This document shows positions 63,650-64,000 of a stretch of DNA of 64,000 nt, one piece after another; position 1 is the stretch's first letter; each line of letters starts with the position of its first letter. Source of the DNA: Burkholderia plantarii (GTDB lineage: Bacteria > Pseudomonadota > Gammaproteobacteria > Burkholderiales > Burkholderiaceae); contig NZ_CP007212.1 in NCBI RefSeq assembly GCF_001411805.1, positions 2,666,001 through 2,730,000 on the forward strand. Direction: 5' to 3'. The position numbers and the translations under genes were made by a program. A model generated the notes under the pieces. The model worked only from the letters and a program-made list of their open reading frames with translations, was not told the origin of the DNA and searched no databases.

Positions 63650-64000
63650 ATGAGTCAACAACGCGAGGCGATCGACACTTACCTGCTGCGCGTCCTGCAT
63701 ACGCTGCTGATGGAACGCAGCGTGACGCGCGCGGCGGTCAAGCTGAATCAGTCGCAGCCCGCGATCAGCGCCGCGCTGCGGCGCCTGCGCGACATCACCG
63801 GCGATCCGCTGCTGGTGCGCGGCAAGTCGGGCATGGTGCCCACCGAATACGGGCTGCGCCTGCTCGAACCCGTACAGAACGCCTTGCGCGAAATCGAGCG
63901 CATCAAGTTCCAGCAGCACAACTTCGATCCCGCCACCTCGATCCGCTGCTACCGGATCGGCTGCCCCGACTACCTGAACGTGCTGTTCGTGCCCACCGTG
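63650..64000 (+). CDS. LysR-family regulator, N-terminal part (runs off the window)
   Basis: The ATG at 63650 follows GGAGAGAAA. The visible 117 residues begin MSQQREAIDTYLLRVLHTLL and contain the helix-turn-helix (RSVTRAAVKLNQSQPAISAA, then LRRLRDITGDPLLVRGKSGM) and the start of the effector domain (CYRIGCPDYLNVLFVPTV). The gene continues past 64000. It resembles LysR regulators with the NQSQPAISAALRRLR recognition helix that often control an adjacent divergent or downstream gene; the target is outside the window. Confidence 0.93.
   Translation, partial: MSQQREAIDTYLLRVLHTLLMERSVTRAAVKLNQSQPAISAALRRLRDITGDPLLVRGKSGMVPTEYGLRLLEPVQNALREIERIKFQQHNFDPATSIRCYRIGCPDYLNVLFVPTV

Noticed and set aside
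1..64000. CRISPR arrays, complete insertion sequences, prophage or rRNA genes
   Set aside because: No regularly spaced direct repeats with unique spacers, no transposase or phage structural motifs, and no rRNA sequence were seen.

Overview
The window is a high-GC chromosomal segment from a Burkholderia-type betaproteobacterium. This is inferred from three things: the housekeeping blocks (tig-clpP-clpX-lon-hupB next to tRNA-Val; ispDF next to mfd; ompR-envZ), protein sequences close to Burkholderia orthologs as I remember them, and the dense LysR regulators and CUT2 sugar uptake genes. The species cannot be fixed by reading alone. No CRISPR array, rRNA, prophage or complete insertion sequence is visible.

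Layout. 1-890: the 3' end of a chemoreceptor gene, then a tandem ~152-bp repeat seeded by the 3' end of the adjacent tRNA-Asp. 1.1-5.9 kb: two LysR regulators, a coupled RidA/class-V aminotransferase pair and a carboxylesterase. 5.97-13 kb (minus strand): the proteostasis block tig, clpP, clpX, lon, hupB and tRNA-Val, punctuated by intrinsic terminators. 13.3-16.8 kb: glycerate kinase, a MarR regulator and a run of very small stress/envelope proteins (54-aa proline-rich, BON, CsbD, 27-aa membrane peptide). 16.8-24.5 kb: a CUT2 sugar transporter with its own LacI regulator and aldose 1-epimerase, with AT-rich palindromes that look like operators.

24.5-37.3 kb is the accessory region. It holds an exported hydrolase, two orphan proteins (one effector-like) and a four-gene minus-strand signalling operon: GAF hybrid kinase, APC-permease/histidine-kinase/receiver/Hpt fusion, receiver-EAL protein and receiver protein, with overlapping or closely spaced genes. 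Next to it lie a chemoreceptor gene broken by a one-base frameshift and an isolated motAB pair. The 1190-residue permease-kinase fusion is the most unusual protein here. It suggests transport or binding of an amino-acid-like ligand feeding a phosphorelay whose outputs include c-di-GMP hydrolysis.

39.7-47.6 kb: tRNA-Leu, a squalene/phytoene synthase family gene, a Tat-exported DUF1501/DUF1800 pair, ompR-envZ behind a large inverted-symmetry element, and a peroxiredoxin. 47.7-55 kb: ispF, ispD, mfd, argE and a threonine/serine dehydratase. 55.1-55.35 kb: a non-coding inverted repeat rich in DnaA-box-like 9-mers, followed by a lipoprotein gene that is also frameshifted. 56-64 kb: penicillin-binding protein 1A, then an envelope-stress set (pspA behind a PhoP-box-like direct repeat, a TPR membrane protein, mscL), an orphan protein, dodecin and a truncated LysR gene.

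All calls come from reading sequence. No database search was run, and family names rest on recognised motifs.
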